A stretch of DNA of 64,000 nucleotides from Paenibacillus prosopidis (GTDB taxonomy: Bacteria; Bacillota; Bacilli; Paenibacillales; Paenibacillaceae). Positions within the stretch are counted from its first letter, which is position 1. Each line of letters opens with the position of its first letter. The stretch is from assembly GCF_003337375.1 (NCBI RefSeq), contig NZ_QPJD01000005.1, positions 357,599 through 421,598 on the forward strand, read 5' to 3'. Below are positions 8,843 to 17,132 of this stretch, piece after piece. Both the position numbers and the translations under genes were made by a program. The notes beneath the pieces are model-generated. The model was not told where the DNA came from. It saw only the letters and a program-made list of their open reading frames with translations, and did not search any database.

Positions 8843-8869
8843 TTACTTCATCGGTCGGGGGTCCTCCAT
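8843..8869 (-). other. candidate leader peptide of the ABC-F gene
   Basis: A short open frame MEDPRPMK then TAA, just after the predicted transcription start. Inside it a second ATG (8851) opens a two-codon frame MK-stop behind GGAGG at 8863-8867. Either could be the translated sensor of an attenuation mechanism. No ribosome binding site of good spacing precedes the longer frame, so which is translated is open. The remaining leader (8594-8842) has no other gene-like frame. Confidence 0.35.
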
Positions 8870-8894
8870 CAGTCATCAGTTTTGATATGCGTTT

Positions 8895-8923
8895 ATTATA
8901 TAAACAGTAGTATAAATTTTCAA
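8895..8923 (-). promoter_or_regulatory. SigA-type promoter of the ABC-F transcript
   Basis: Minus-strand TTGAAA (8918-8923), 17-bp spacer, TATAAT (8895-8900). Predicted start near 8888, giving a leader of about 300 nt. Confidence 0.75.
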
Positions 8924-8957
8924 GCAGAACTTTTTAATGGCGGTCAACTGAAAAAGC

Positions 8958-9638
8958 TTATTTTAAAAATCTGGAGAACAGTTGACTGATTCGCTGCGCA
9001 AAATCATCAAGGCTCAGATTCGCTTGATCCAGTTTAACATACCCGTTTTTAATCGATTCAAGTACCCATCCTGGAATTTTTTTGCCTTCAACGCTCGGAT
9101 AAAAGACGCGGTAAGCCCAGAGCAAATGCTCCCAGCGCTTGTCGTCGCCCTCTAGCGCATACTCGGAAACGTCCAGCACTTTGCCGCGTCCGTTTTGCAA
9201 AATCACGTTTTTCAGATGAATGTCGCGCGGATTCAAGCCACGATTTCTTACTAACTCGCGTGCTTCCTCCACGTCATGAATCACCTGTTCCGGTACCGGT
9301 ACACCCTCAAGCAGGCAATCATGTAAAGTAATCCCCGGTTCATAGCTCATAACCAAATAATGTTTGCCAACCCCGTAATACTGTGGGAAAAATGGGATCC
9401 CTTCAAGTCGTTCGTACACTCTTCTCTCGGTCTCTTTCTTCTCAAGCGCAAGATCCGAGTATACTTTAAATGCATAACCTGGTGTCTGATCATACGTAAA
9501 TACAGCCGCATCGGTACCAATTCCGATACAGTGAAGACCCTCTGAAAAGCCGGAAATGACAACTGCTTCATTCCGTTCGCTACCGGTCACCGTAAGGCAG
9601 CTGAGCGGCTCATCAGCCTTTATCCAATCCGTGCTCAT
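8958..9638 (-). CDS. small Ser/Thr protein kinase-like protein
   Basis: A 226-residue kinase-fold protein similar to YrzF-type putative kinases of bacilli. It has a glycine-rich loop GIGTDAAVF, the ATP-anchoring lysine in YAFKVY, a catalytic-loop equivalent LNPRDIHLKNVIL with Asp and Asn in place, and a metal-binding VLDVSEY instead of the usual DFG. It is short and lacks a receptor part, so it is probably cytoplasmic. ATG 9638 follows GAGGAGGTG. Its substrate is not predictable. The ABC-F leader starts 35 bp downstream of its stop, so the two are separate transcription units. Confidence 0.75.
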   Translation of the reverse strand: MSTDWIKADEPLSCLTVTGSERNEAVVISGFSEGLHCIGIGTDAAVFTYDQTPGYAFKVYSDLALEKKETERRVYERLEGIPFFPQYYGVGKHYLVMSYEPGITLHDCLLEGVPVPEQVIHDVEEARELVRNRGLNPRDIHLKNVILQNGRGKVLDVSEYALEGDDKRWEHLLWAYRVFYPSVEGKKIPGWVLESIKNGYVKLDQANLSLDDFAQRISQLFSRFLK

Positions 9639-9981
9639 CCCTAAAGCACCTCCTCGTTACAACCTTCGGCAGCCTATACCTTCACTAAACTTGGACTGAT
9701 TCAAGCAGCAGGTTGCCACATAGCGCCTATCTTGATGTATACGTAGAACAAGCTGCTGATGTGCCAACGAAATGAATATAACGTCCCGATCCTTCTCTAC
9801 GACAATGGTTAACGCGAACTATTACTACTTTATCATAACCAATCAAGCGCTGCAGAGCAGTTCTATCTTTTGTCAGTCTCTCAGCACAAAAAAAGTCCCG
9901 CATCCCTTAGGAAGCCAGGGATTACGGGACGTTCTTCGTCCTATTTTTTATTTGCTTACTTGTAGTTTAACTCCTCTTTCA
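9639..9981. other. intergenic stretch with one terminator
   Basis: This 343-bp gap holds the minus-strand terminator at 9887-9930. Nothing gene-like was found in either strand of the remainder. Confidence 0.6.
9887..9930 (-). terminator. terminator of the marR-dioxygenase operon
   Basis: Stem GTCCCG/CGGGAC plus ATCCCT/AGGGAT, followed on the minus strand by TTTTTTT. Lies about 50 bp past the dioxygenase stop. Confidence 0.88.
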
Positions 9982-10962
9982 TTACCCCTGCAACGGCTTC
10001 GTATGCAACGGCTTCAATCTCGCTTCGATTTGAGCTCTATGCGGCTCCAGGAATGGCGGCAAAGCGAGCGACTCCCCTAAGTGGTTGATGTCCTCATCGG
10101 TATCAAAGCCTGGTCCATCCGTTGCCAGCTCAAAAAGAATGCCGTTTGGTTCCCGGAAATAAAGCGAGCGGAAGTAGTAACGGTCAACAAATCCTGAGTT
10201 TGGAATGTGAACGCCGCGGATATGCTCGATCCACTCGCGAAGTTCATCATCGTTATCGACGCGGAACGCCACATGGTGAACGCCGCCGTGGCCCTGCTGC
10301 TCGCGCGGCAGATCATGCCGCTCCTCAACATGAACCTCGGCGCCGCTTCCGCCTTCGCCTGTTTCAAATACAATAACATCCGGTTGGCCTGCTATTGTGG
10401 ACGGATATTGACCCTTTTGCCGGAAGCCCATCAATTGAGTCAATACGAGTACTGTCGGGGCCGGATCCTTCACTGTCAGTTGAACAGGGCCTAATCCAAG
10501 AATGCCGTATTCTACAGGTACTGTGCTTTTTCCCCATGGGATGCCGCCTTTAACCCCTTCGTTATGCTCATCCGATACCAGTACGAGACGCTGCCCCTCA
10601 AAATCTCTAAAGGCTATTGTGTTCCGGCCTGCGCGTTCGATCATTTCATCATGATCCACGCTGAATTGCTCGAACCGCTCCTTCCAGTATCGAAGCGCCT
10701 CATCATTCGCCACGCGAAGCGACAAGGAGGAGATGCTGCTTGTTCCTGCACGGTTTTTGCCGGTCATCGGAAATTCGAAGAATGTTAACTCCGTTCCCGG
10801 GTTCCCCTTCTCGTCCCCGTAAAACAAGTGGTATACCGAGGTTTCATCCTGATTGACCGTTTTTTTGACCAGACGAAGACCTAATAGCTGCGTGTAAAAA
10901 TTGAAGTTTTCAGAAGCTGTGCCTGTAATCGCGGATACGTGGTGAATGCCTTTGAGCTGCAT
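9982..10962 (-). CDS. ring-cleaving dioxygenase (MhqO-like, VOC superfamily)
   Basis: A 326-residue protein with two glyoxalase/extradiol-dioxygenase modules. It begins LKGIHHVSAITG, with metal-binding His in IHHVSA, and the second module has VHHVAFRV and GILFELATDGPGF. Homologues such as MhqO and YkcA in B. subtilis open hydroquinone or catechol rings and confer quinone resistance. ATG 10962 follows AAGGAGG. It is cotranscribed with the MarR regulator 21 bp upstream, the arrangement of quinone-responsive units. The exact aromatic substrate is not inferable. Confidence 0.88.
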   Translation of the reverse strand: MQLKGIHHVSAITGTASENFNFYTQLLGLRLVKKTVNQDETSVYHLFYGDEKGNPGTELTFFEFPMTGKNRAGTSSISSLSLRVANDEALRYWKERFEQFSVDHDEMIERAGRNTIAFRDFEGQRLVLVSDEHNEGVKGGIPWGKSTVPVEYGILGLGPVQLTVKDPAPTVLVLTQLMGFRQKGQYPSTIAGQPDVIVFETGEGGSGAEVHVEERHDLPREQQGHGGVHHVAFRVDNDDELREWIEHIRGVHIPNSGFVDRYYFRSLYFREPNGILFELATDGPGFDTDEDINHLGESLALPPFLEPHRAQIEARLKPLHTKPLQG

Positions 10963-10983
10963 ATAAAAAGCCTCCTTAAAGAG

Positions 10984-11427
10984 TTAGTTTTGAATTTTTT
11001 TGAGCAGATCGACCAGCTGCTTCTTCTCTTCCCGGTTCAATCCATTATATTGAGATGCTTGAAACTGCTCTTGCACAGGAACAACGTCATTAAATAGCGC
11101 TCTGCCTTTTGCCGTAAGGGAGACGTATTTGGTTTTCCATTCTTGCTCCCGTTTTACCCAGCCCAAATCCTCAAGCTTGCTAAGTAATTGCGTAATATTC
11201 CCTTTCGTGACAAAAAGCTTATCGGCCAGCTGCTGCTGCGTCAGGCGGTCATGCGCGCCGACTTGAGCAAGCATATCAAACTGGGCGGCAGACAAGTTCC
11301 ACTTTTTCAAATGCTGTTGCGTATCTCGAATGTTTTGGTTATAAACCCGCGATAAGCGATACCATATCATTAAGCCTAACCGCTCGTCGCGTTTTGATAA
11401 GAAGGGTTCCGTATTATTTGATTCCAT
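10984..11427 (-). CDS. MarR-family transcriptional repressor
   Basis: A 147-residue winged-helix regulator. The recognition region is around LTQQQLADKLFVTKGNITQLLSKLEDLGWV, followed by the wing KREQEWKTKYVSLTAKG. First gene of the operon with the dioxygenase, resembling MhqR/mhq units. ATG 11427 follows GAGGTGG. The promoter just upstream is overlaid by a perfect 14-bp palindrome, so autorepression relieved by an aromatic or quinone ligand is likely (inference). There is one cysteine-poor chain, so thiol sensing is not evident. Confidence 0.88.
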   Translation of the reverse strand: MESNNTEPFLSKRDERLGLMIWYRLSRVYNQNIRDTQQHLKKWNLSAAQFDMLAQVGAHDRLTQQQLADKLFVTKGNITQLLSKLEDLGWVKREQEWKTKYVSLTAKGRALFNDVVPVQEQFQASQYNGLNREEKKQLVDLLKKIQN

Positions 11428-11458
11428 TTGTCCACCTCACACCTTCGTTATTGATATC

Positions 11459-11487
11459 AGTTTAGATCTAAACCAACAAAAAGTCAA
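11459..11487 (-). promoter_or_regulatory. marR promoter with overlapping palindromic operator
   Basis: Minus-strand TTGACT (11482-11487), 17-bp spacer, TAAACT (11459-11464). The perfect palindrome GTTTAGATCTAAAC occupies 11460-11473 and covers the -10 box, a position expected to block RNA polymerase. Confidence 0.75.
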
Positions 11488-11577
11488 TTGTTTACATTCA
11501 ATCCCCTACTGAAGACTAGCGCATACGCAATTCCAATATGATAAGATAAGCGGATAGATCATAAGAGGAGAACAGAC

Positions 11578-12213
11578 ATGCTGGAGCGCAATCCAATACC
11601 TAATCAAGTGCCGGCCGGACGGATGAATCCGAATATAACCGCCAAAAATAAACGGAAACGAAATAAATGGTTAATACTGGTCATCTTAGCATTTGCGGCA
11701 GCAATCGTTTGGAAATGGTTCGATACGTCAGATACCTCAGACCCGTTCAAATCAGACATTGAAATTGTTCCCGCTCCGCCTATCACCGCTCTGCACCCTA
11801 TTGTGCTTGCCAAACAAACGGAGCTGATGGCTGAAACGAGTAAAATAGGAATCACAATCCTTATTACCGATGGCTTCCGGTCAAGCGAGGAACAGGATGC
11901 GTTATATGCTCGTGGACGTTCGGAGGATGGTCCGGTCGTTACGCAAGTGCAAGGCGGAAATTCGTACCATAATTATGGACTTGCTATCGACTTTGCTTTG
12001 AAGACCAAGAAAGGCGCCGTTATTTGGGATATGGAATATGACGGAAACAAAAACGGACAAGCGGATTGGATGGAGGTTGTGGAGATAGCCAAACGACTGG
12101 GCTTCTCCTGGGGCGGGGATTGGGAAAACTTCCCGGATTATCCGCATTTGCAAATGGATTTTGGATATTCGATACGCCAGCTCAAGAGAGGTTTCTGGCC
12201 GCCTGTTGAGTAG
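11578..12213 (+). CDS. M15-family D-Ala-D-Ala carboxypeptidase / L-Ala-D-Glu endopeptidase (VanY/CwlK-like)
   Basis: A peptidoglycan peptidase of 211 residues anchored by an N-terminal membrane helix (residues about 30-48, after a basic KNKRKRNK stretch). The catalytic domain has FRSSEEQDALYARGR, zinc ligands in SYHNYGLAIDFAL and the final PHLQMDFG. This set matches peptidase M15C, which includes CwlK and YcdD. AAGAGGAG lies seven bases before ATG 11578. It is monocistronic and shares a bidirectional terminator with the convergent MFS gene. Confidence 0.88.
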   Translation: MLERNPIPNQVPAGRMNPNITAKNKRKRNKWLILVILAFAAAIVWKWFDTSDTSDPFKSDIEIVPAPPITALHPIVLAKQTELMAETSKIGITILITDGFRSSEEQDALYARGRSEDGPVVTQVQGGNSYHNYGLAIDFALKTKKGAVIWDMEYDGNKNGQADWMEVVEIAKRLGFSWGGDWENFPDYPHLQMDFGYSIRQLKRGFWPPVE

Positions 12214-12239
12214 TGGAATGTTCGGTCAATTCATACAAC

Positions 12240-12281
12240 AAAGAAAGAGTGCAGAACGTTACCGGTCTGCACTCTTTCTTG
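12240..12281. terminator. bidirectional terminator
   Basis: Near-perfect 15-bp inverted repeat AAGAAAGAGTGCAGA / TCTGCACTCTTTCTT between two convergent genes. Confidence 0.8.
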
Positions 12282-12294
12282 TAGTTAAATCCAT

Positions 12295-13500
12295 TTATCC
12301 TGCGCTTACTACTGCGGCCTTCATTTTGCCCCCGCGCCGCATCGACAGATACAAACTGATCACTAACACGATAGCTCCAAGCGTATACGGTGCGTTAATA
12401 TGAACATCGTAAATCGTGCCTGCTACTGCCGGACCGAAAATATTGCCAAGACTCATATACGCATTGTTCATGCCCGCTACAAGCCCCTGCTCATCTCCTG
12501 CCGATTTGGACAACAGCGTATTAATTGCCGGACGCATTACCGATGTAAGCGTGAAGAAGAAGGCGGTAAGAATAAGCACATAGATAAAATTACCGGAAAG
12601 CAGCATAAGAATAAGAGCAGCTGCCGATAGTAGGAAAGTCCAATTAATTAGCTTTTTCTCTCCAAATCGGTTAATCAGCTTGCCGATGAATAACGCTTGA
12701 ATAACAGTTCCTGCAAGCGCCCCGACGGTGATGATGATCGATATTTCCAAAGCGGAATATCCGTATTTCGCGTCAACAAACAATGGGAAAATCGCTTCGA
12801 AGTTCGCTAGTCCGAACGTAAGGGAGAAGATGAGAACCAATAAAATAAAGTACGACGCCTTAAACGATTTTCCGAATTGTTTGAAAATGTTTTCTCGTTT
12901 GACCTGTGAATTTCGTGCTGCCGCTCTCGCTTCTAAGGATAAGGATTCCGGTACAAACAATAGCGAACCAATAGTGGCTAATGCACCGACTACTGCGGAT
13001 ACGTAAAACGGTGAGCGTAAGCCAAATTCAGCCAGAAAGCCGCCGATGCCGGGACCAATAACAAAGCCGAGCGACATCGATGCTCCGAGTAATCCGAGGC
13101 CCTTTCCCCGGTTCTCTTCTGTAGTAATATCGGCAACATAGGCAAGCATGGCCGGTATCATCGCCGCCGCGCCCACGCCACCGATCAATCGGGACAAATA
13201 AAGCAGCGGTATTTGCTCCGCTATGGCAAAGATGAGGTTGGAAATCGTAAACAACAATAGTCCAACTACGATCATAATTTTACGTCCGTATTTGTCGGAA
13301 AGCTCGCCTGCTATCGGGGAAAAAATAAATTGCGTGACTCCGAAGGCCGCAATGAGATAGCCTGCCGTTTTGCCGCCCGCACCGAATTCCTTGAGAAACT
13401 CGGGCAGAACGGGAATGATAAGCCCGATACCGAGCATTGCAATAAACATGTTAATCATAAGGAAAAGCATCTGCTTATTCCCTTTTGCCGCTTTTGCCAT
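12295..13500 (-). CDS. MFS multidrug-type efflux transporter (DHA1 family)
   Basis: A 401-residue, 12-helix proton-coupled exporter. Family marks are the cytoplasmic loop motif GELSDKYGRK between helices 2 and 3, ENRGKGLG, and the antiporter motif C GFVIGPGIGGFLAEFG in helix 5. Overall closest by eye to NorA/Blt/TetA-type drug exporters. ATG 13500 is eight bases after AGGGTGG; GTG 13512 is within that region and is less likely. It lies 27 bp after the flavin monooxygenase gene, so the two are probably one operon. The substrate is unknown. Confidence 0.85.
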   Translation of the reverse strand: MAKAAKGNKQMLFLMINMFIAMLGIGLIIPVLPEFLKEFGAGGKTAGYLIAAFGVTQFIFSPIAGELSDKYGRKIMIVVGLLLFTISNLIFAIAEQIPLLYLSRLIGGVGAAAMIPAMLAYVADITTEENRGKGLGLLGASMSLGFVIGPGIGGFLAEFGLRSPFYVSAVVGALATIGSLLFVPESLSLEARAAARNSQVKRENIFKQFGKSFKASYFILLVLIFSLTFGLANFEAIFPLFVDAKYGYSALEISIIITVGALAGTVIQALFIGKLINRFGEKKLINWTFLLSAAALILMLLSGNFIYVLILTAFFFTLTSVMRPAINTLLSKSAGDEQGLVAGMNNAYMSLGNIFGPAVAGTIYDVHINAPYTLGAIVLVISLYLSMRRGGKMKAAVVSAG

Positions 13501-13527
13501 TATCTTACCCACCCTATCTTTTCTCTG

Positions 13528-14544
13528 TTAGTTTCCTGCTACAATTTCATAAGAACGCAAACGAGCCATGTGATCAAAAATATGGGCAGCAACCATAATT
13601 TCATCCGCTCCAGTTGCTTCAATAAATTGGTTAAGCTTAGTTTTAACCGTTTCTGGACCACCTGTAATTGAAGATCCTAACTGCTGCTGCAGTGCCGCCT
13701 TTTCTTGCTCACTCCAAATTTTGTCCATATCGCGTACGGGCGCCGGCAAAGGACCACGGGTATTCCGAATGAAGGACAGAAAGAGCTGCTGCATTGAAGT
13801 AGCCAAGTAATCCGCTTCCTCATCCGTATCTGCTGCAATTACGTTCACGGCCACCATGCCGTACGGCTTATCCAGCACAGCCGAAGGCTTAAAGTTGCTG
13901 CGGTACAAATTCATAGCCGGAACGGTGAACGTGGGCGAGAAATGTCCGGCAAAAGCAAACGGCAATCCAAGCTGAGCAGCCAGCATGGCGCTAAAATCAC
14001 TCGAGCCGAGCAGCCAAATCGGAATGTTTAGACCTTCTCCGGGAATTGCACGGACAGGCTTGCCAACCTCAGCGCTAGACGGGTCAAGAAAGGCACGGAG
14101 TTCTGCCAGCTGTTCCGGAAAATCATGTCCGTTGCTTCCACGGTTCCCTCTAAGTGCCGCAGCCGTAAGCCCATCCGTACCGGGAGCGCGGCCAAGGCCA
14201 AGATCGATTCTGCCAGGAAAGAGCGATTCCAGCGTGCCGAATTGCTCAGCAATGACAAGCGGAGCATGGTTCGGCAGCATAATACCCCCAGAGCCTACGC
14301 GGATCGTCGAAGTGCCTGCCGCTACGTGGCCAATCACGATCGATGTAGCCGAGCTGGCGATACTCGGTGCGTTATGATGCTCCGCCAGCCAGTAGCGGTT
14401 ATAACCCCATTTCTCTGCATGGCGGGCTAAGTCCAGCGTGTTGCTTAGCGATTCAGAGACGGAGCCTCCGGCGACAATCGGAGAGACATCGAGAACCGAC
14501 AATGGAATATCGTAAGCATGAATTTTATGCGTTTCCGTTGACAC
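13528..14544 (-). CDS. LLM-class flavin-dependent oxidoreductase
   Basis: A luciferase-like monooxygenase of about 338 residues using reduced FMN. Landmarks are [56 protein letters not shown] and the C-terminal [14 protein letters not shown]. It belongs to the subgroup exemplified by E. coli YhbW and several bacillus proteins. GTG 14544 is six bases after AAGGTG; the frame extends to 14553. It is the first gene of a pair with the MFS exporter. The natural substrate is unknown. Confidence 0.88.
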   Translation of the reverse strand: MSTETHKIHAYDIPLSVLDVSPIVAGGSVSESLSNTLDLARHAEKWGYNRYWLAEHHNAPSIASSATSIVIGHVAAGTSTIRVGSGGIMLPNHAPLVIAEQFGTLESLFPGRIDLGLGRAPGTDGLTAAALRGNRGSNGHDFPEQLAELRAFLDPSSAEVGKPVRAIPGEGLNIPIWLLGSSDFSAMLAAQLGLPFAFAGHFSPTFTVPAMNLYRSNFKPSAVLDKPYGMVAVNVIAADTDEEADYLATSMQQLFLSFIRNTRGPLPAPVRDMDKIWSEQEKAALQQQLGSSITGGPETVKTKLNQFIEATGADEIMVAAHIFDHMARLRSYEIVAGN

Positions 14545-14632
14545 GGTATTCACCTTCTTTTTCTTAATGATCGTTTAGTATTGTCGGCATGAAGCATGTC
14601 TAAACTGTACATATAAAAAATACATTTATAAC

Positions 14633-14656
14633 AATAAAAAACGCACGGATGGCGTT
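14633..14656 (-). terminator. short terminator after the Rrf2 gene
   Basis: Minus-strand AACGC/GCGTT stem followed by TTTTTTATT, immediately after the rrf2 stop. The stem is only 5 bp, so it may be weak. Confidence 0.45.
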
Positions 14657-14658
14657 GA

Positions 14659-15084
14659 TTATACGTGTTTGCATTTTTTCACTTTGTCTAGAACGGATTG
14701 AATCGTTGTTCGTTCCAAACACAGCTCATAATGAGTCTCTGCTTCAGTAAAGATATCATCCATCACATGCTCCATATTCGCTGAAACGAGGCAGGCATCC
14801 TCTTGATTGCCTGAACACCAATGCGGCTTCAGATTCCCAGTGGAAATAGCACGATATATTTGACCAAGAGTAACCTTGTCAGGCTCACAGCTTAATAAGT
14901 ATCCTCCGCCGACACCCTCTTTTGTTTTCACGAAACCATGAGTGCGCAGCAAGCTCATTACTTTGCGAATACGGGTCGGATTTGTAGATACATTTCGTGC
15001 GAGTAACTCACTGCTCGCCATATGATCAGGCAAATAAGCCAAAAACACTAAGCAATGGACGGCTACCGTAAATTCACTGTTCAT
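14659..15084 (-). CDS. Rrf2-family transcriptional regulator
   Basis: A 141-residue winged-helix regulator beginning MNSEFTVAVHCLVFLAYLP, with SSELLARNVSTNPTRIRKVMSLLRTHGFV as the DNA-binding helices and GVGGGYLL as the wing. Cysteines occur at HWCSGNQEDAC and ELC, but their spacing does not match the three-Cys cluster of IscR or NsrR clearly, so an Fe-S role is left open. It more resembles the YwnA/YwgB subgroup. ATG 15084 is eight bases after GGGGAG; the upstream ATG 15090 is too close. The regulated gene could be the monooxygenase-exporter pair downstream (inference). Confidence 0.87.
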   Translation of the reverse strand: MNSEFTVAVHCLVFLAYLPDHMASSELLARNVSTNPTRIRKVMSLLRTHGFVKTKEGVGGGYLLSCEPDKVTLGQIYRAISTGNLKPHWCSGNQEDACLVSANMEHVMDDIFTEAETHYELCLERTTIQSVLDKVKKCKHV

Positions 15085-15165
15085 CAACATAACTCCCCAT
15101 CAAGAAGGATACTGTAATGTTATTTGATACAGTTGAAATTGTCAATCCCTAATTTGACTTTCCTC

Positions 15166-15213
15166 TCGCGTACACAGAAACGTCACTACGCAGACGTTTC
15201 TGTATTCGCGAGG
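15166..15213. repeat. long imperfect inverted repeat
   Basis: Arms CTCGCG-TAC-ACAGAAACGTC (15166-15185) and GACGTTTCTGT-ATT-CGCGAG (15194-15213) pair over 17 bp plus a small internal loop. No T-run follows on either strand. It separates the VOC gene end from the rrf2 start and may be an mRNA 3'-end structure or a protein site. Confidence 0.6.
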
Positions 15214-15228
15214 ATTATACCTATATGT

Positions 15229-15624
15229 TTACGGCTGTTGCCACACTTGATATTTGTTTCCGTCTGGATCCTTGAAATTCAGCTGAAGCCCACAGCCTCC
15301 CTCATCCCGAATCTCTGTCTCAATCCATGAGCCTGCCTCCTTCAAGGAAGCATAAAGCGACTGAATATCTTCGGTCTCGAAGCATAGCGGAAACATCTCG
15401 AACGTTTCCCCATCCCCGGCCCAGCCTGTCGTTTCGAACGTGAGCGGAGTCATATTGGGACTCGGAAGCAGAAATAGCCATCCGCCGTCCCCCATAATCA
15501 TAATCGCTCCGCTGCCCGGTTTAACGGGGGAACGAAGCTTCATCCCAAGCACACGCTCATACCACTCCGCTGCCTTTTCCACATTCGTGACCGGAACATA
15601 CGCACACTCGATTTTTTTAATCAT
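15229..15624 (-). CDS. VOC-family (glyoxalase-like) protein
   Basis: A 131-residue single-domain vicinal-oxygen-chelate protein: AYVPVTNVEKAAEWYERVLGMKLR at the N-terminus, GDGGWLFLL, and the closing LNFKDPDGNKYQVWQ. The family binds a divalent metal and acts in isomerisation, ring cleavage or antibiotic modification; substrate unknown. GGAGATGATTCTGA precedes ATG 15624. It is the last gene of a same-strand run that starts at the ECF sigma gene, 21 bp after the other VOC gene. Confidence 0.85.
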   Translation of the reverse strand: MIKKIECAYVPVTNVEKAAEWYERVLGMKLRSPVKPGSGAIMIMGDGGWLFLLPSPNMTPLTFETTGWAGDGETFEMFPLCFETEDIQSLYASLKEAGSWIETEIRDEGGCGLQLNFKDPDGNKYQVWQQP

Positions 15625-15645
15625 TCAGAATCATCTCCATTTCTA

Positions 15646-16098
15646 TTATTTGATTGTCTGTCCCATGAAGTCTTCTTTAATCTCATCCTTTGGATCCCAA
15701 ATGGACCAAGCAGCTTCCAACAGATTTCCTTGGTTGTCTCTAAAATAAAAGTATCTTGCCTCTCCTGCTCCAAGGGTGTGTAACTCTTCTACGTCGACCC
15801 TTTGGCTTTTTAAATAACGGTGAGTGTATTCGATATCAGGGCAGTTTATGGCCATTATCGGGAATGAATTCCCATTTCTTGAGATTTCCAAGGCCTGTTT
15901 GTCCTCTGTTTCAATTAGCAATAATGCAATCGAATTTTTGTGTGGATGATGCAGTACAGCCAAATAGGATCCCCGATCTTGACACTTGTTCATTAATTTA
16001 AATGATAAGTTATTTGTATACCACTCGATCGACTCTTCAATATTAGTGGTCGGCACATACACGTAGCCGATACGTGTAAAAGTAAATGCAGCGCTCAC
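15646..16098 (-). CDS. VOC-family protein
   Basis: A 150-residue glyoxalase-fold protein with GYVYVPTTNIEESIEWYTNNL, an internal SIALLLIET strand and YFYFRDNQGNLLEAAWSIWDP at the end. It begins with GTG 16098, seven bases after GAGGAGG. Its N-terminal motif closely parallels that of the following VOC gene, so the two may be an old duplication. Fourth gene of the sigma-headed operon. No substrate can be named. Confidence 0.85.
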   Translation of the reverse strand: MSAAFTFTRIGYVYVPTTNIEESIEWYTNNLSFKLMNKCQDRGSYLAVLHHPHKNSIALLLIETEDKQALEISRNGNSFPIMAINCPDIEYTHRYLKSQRVDVEELHTLGAGEARYFYFRDNQGNLLEAAWSIWDPKDEIKEDFMGQTIK

Positions 16099-16121
16099 AG
16101 GTTTTCCTCCTCTATTAAAGA

Positions 16122-17105
16122 TTATGGAGCCAGCGCAACATGAACATCGATTTCATTATCTTGTTGATCGGGCTTGTATCGCTCGCCCCACACCTCGAAA
16201 TCGTATCCGGCCGGTTGGCGTCCATTGTCTTGCATCCATTGACCGTACAGCAAATCGTACGTACGGCCAAGCTCGGATTCAAGTCCTTTGTGCGTTGCTT
16301 TGACATATTCCCGTTCAGGGAAAGAACGGAGCACCAGTTCCTCCGGCGGTGTCGTTGCTTCCGGCACCAGATAACCGATAATTTGAGTAAAAACGTCGAC
16401 GTGCGGGTTGAAGTTTGGTTTCATCGGATACACCTGTATAAGATGAACGTCGTCGGACAGCCTTGTCGGAATACGTTCCTTGTAAGCACGAACCTTCTCG
16501 AGAGCCGCCGCGCCAAGCTGCTGCTGCTCTATCTCCGTTAGGTTCGCATCGTAGGTAACACCAACTATGGATATAGGAGGTATCTTTACGACAGTTGGCA
16601 GGTCCTGACCAGCCGTTTCAGTGTCAGCTTGTTCTATGACATGCGGATACTTTTGTTTCTCTGAATAGCTCCGCAGCAGCTCCTCCACCGGGATTCCATT
16701 GATCCGCATGCCTTCAACCTGGCAATCGATTAATTCCACGCCTTTTAAGTTACAGGACTCAAATACCGCTTTGCTCAAATCACTCGTCAGGAAGCGAACG
16801 GGCTCGACATTAATCCAGCCGTCTGTTCCGGCTTCCTCCTCGAAGCGGCTAACTTCAGCATCGGGACGACGAATATTTTCAAATAGCGTACCGCCCATCT
16901 GCACTTCATTAACATGAACATTTGAGAAATAAATATGGTTCCACTTCGAATGGACAAAGTTCACATGCTCCAGGGACGTATCTCTTGCATCGACGCCATG
17001 CAGCTCCGCTCCCTTCAAGCAAACCATATGCAGCTTCTCTCCACGCAAATCGTCCAGCTCGAATCCGCCCTTGTGATCAAACATCTTCTTCTCCGTTAAA
17101 GCCAT
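16122..17105 (-). CDS. pentapeptide-repeat-like / GyrI-like effector-binding fusion protein
   Basis: 327 residues in two parts. Residues 1 to about 140 contain irregular pentapeptide-like coils such as DDLRGEKLHMVCLKGAELHGVDARDTSLEHVNF and a later LSKAVFESCNLKGVEL. Residues about 165-327 resemble the GyrI-like or AraC-type effector-binding domain, with VVKIPPISIVGVTYDANL and the ending YDFEVWGERYKPDQQDNEIDVHVAL. The second domain usually binds hydrophobic ligands. ATG 17105 follows GAGAGGG. Part of the sigma-headed operon, with 23-27 bp gaps on both sides. Role unknown. Confidence 0.75.
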   Translation of the reverse strand: MALTEKKMFDHKGGFELDDLRGEKLHMVCLKGAELHGVDARDTSLEHVNFVHSKWNHIYFSNVHVNEVQMGGTLFENIRRPDAEVSRFEEEAGTDGWINVEPVRFLTSDLSKAVFESCNLKGVELIDCQVEGMRINGIPVEELLRSYSEKQKYPHVIEQADTETAGQDLPTVVKIPPISIVGVTYDANLTEIEQQQLGAAALEKVRAYKERIPTRLSDDVHLIQVYPMKPNFNPHVDVFTQIIGYLVPEATTPPEELVLRSFPEREYVKATHKGLESELGRTYDLLYGQWMQDNGRQPAGYDFEVWGERYKPDQQDNEIDVHVALAP

Positions 17106-17132
17106 CTTCTCATCCCTCTCGTTTTAATTCGG

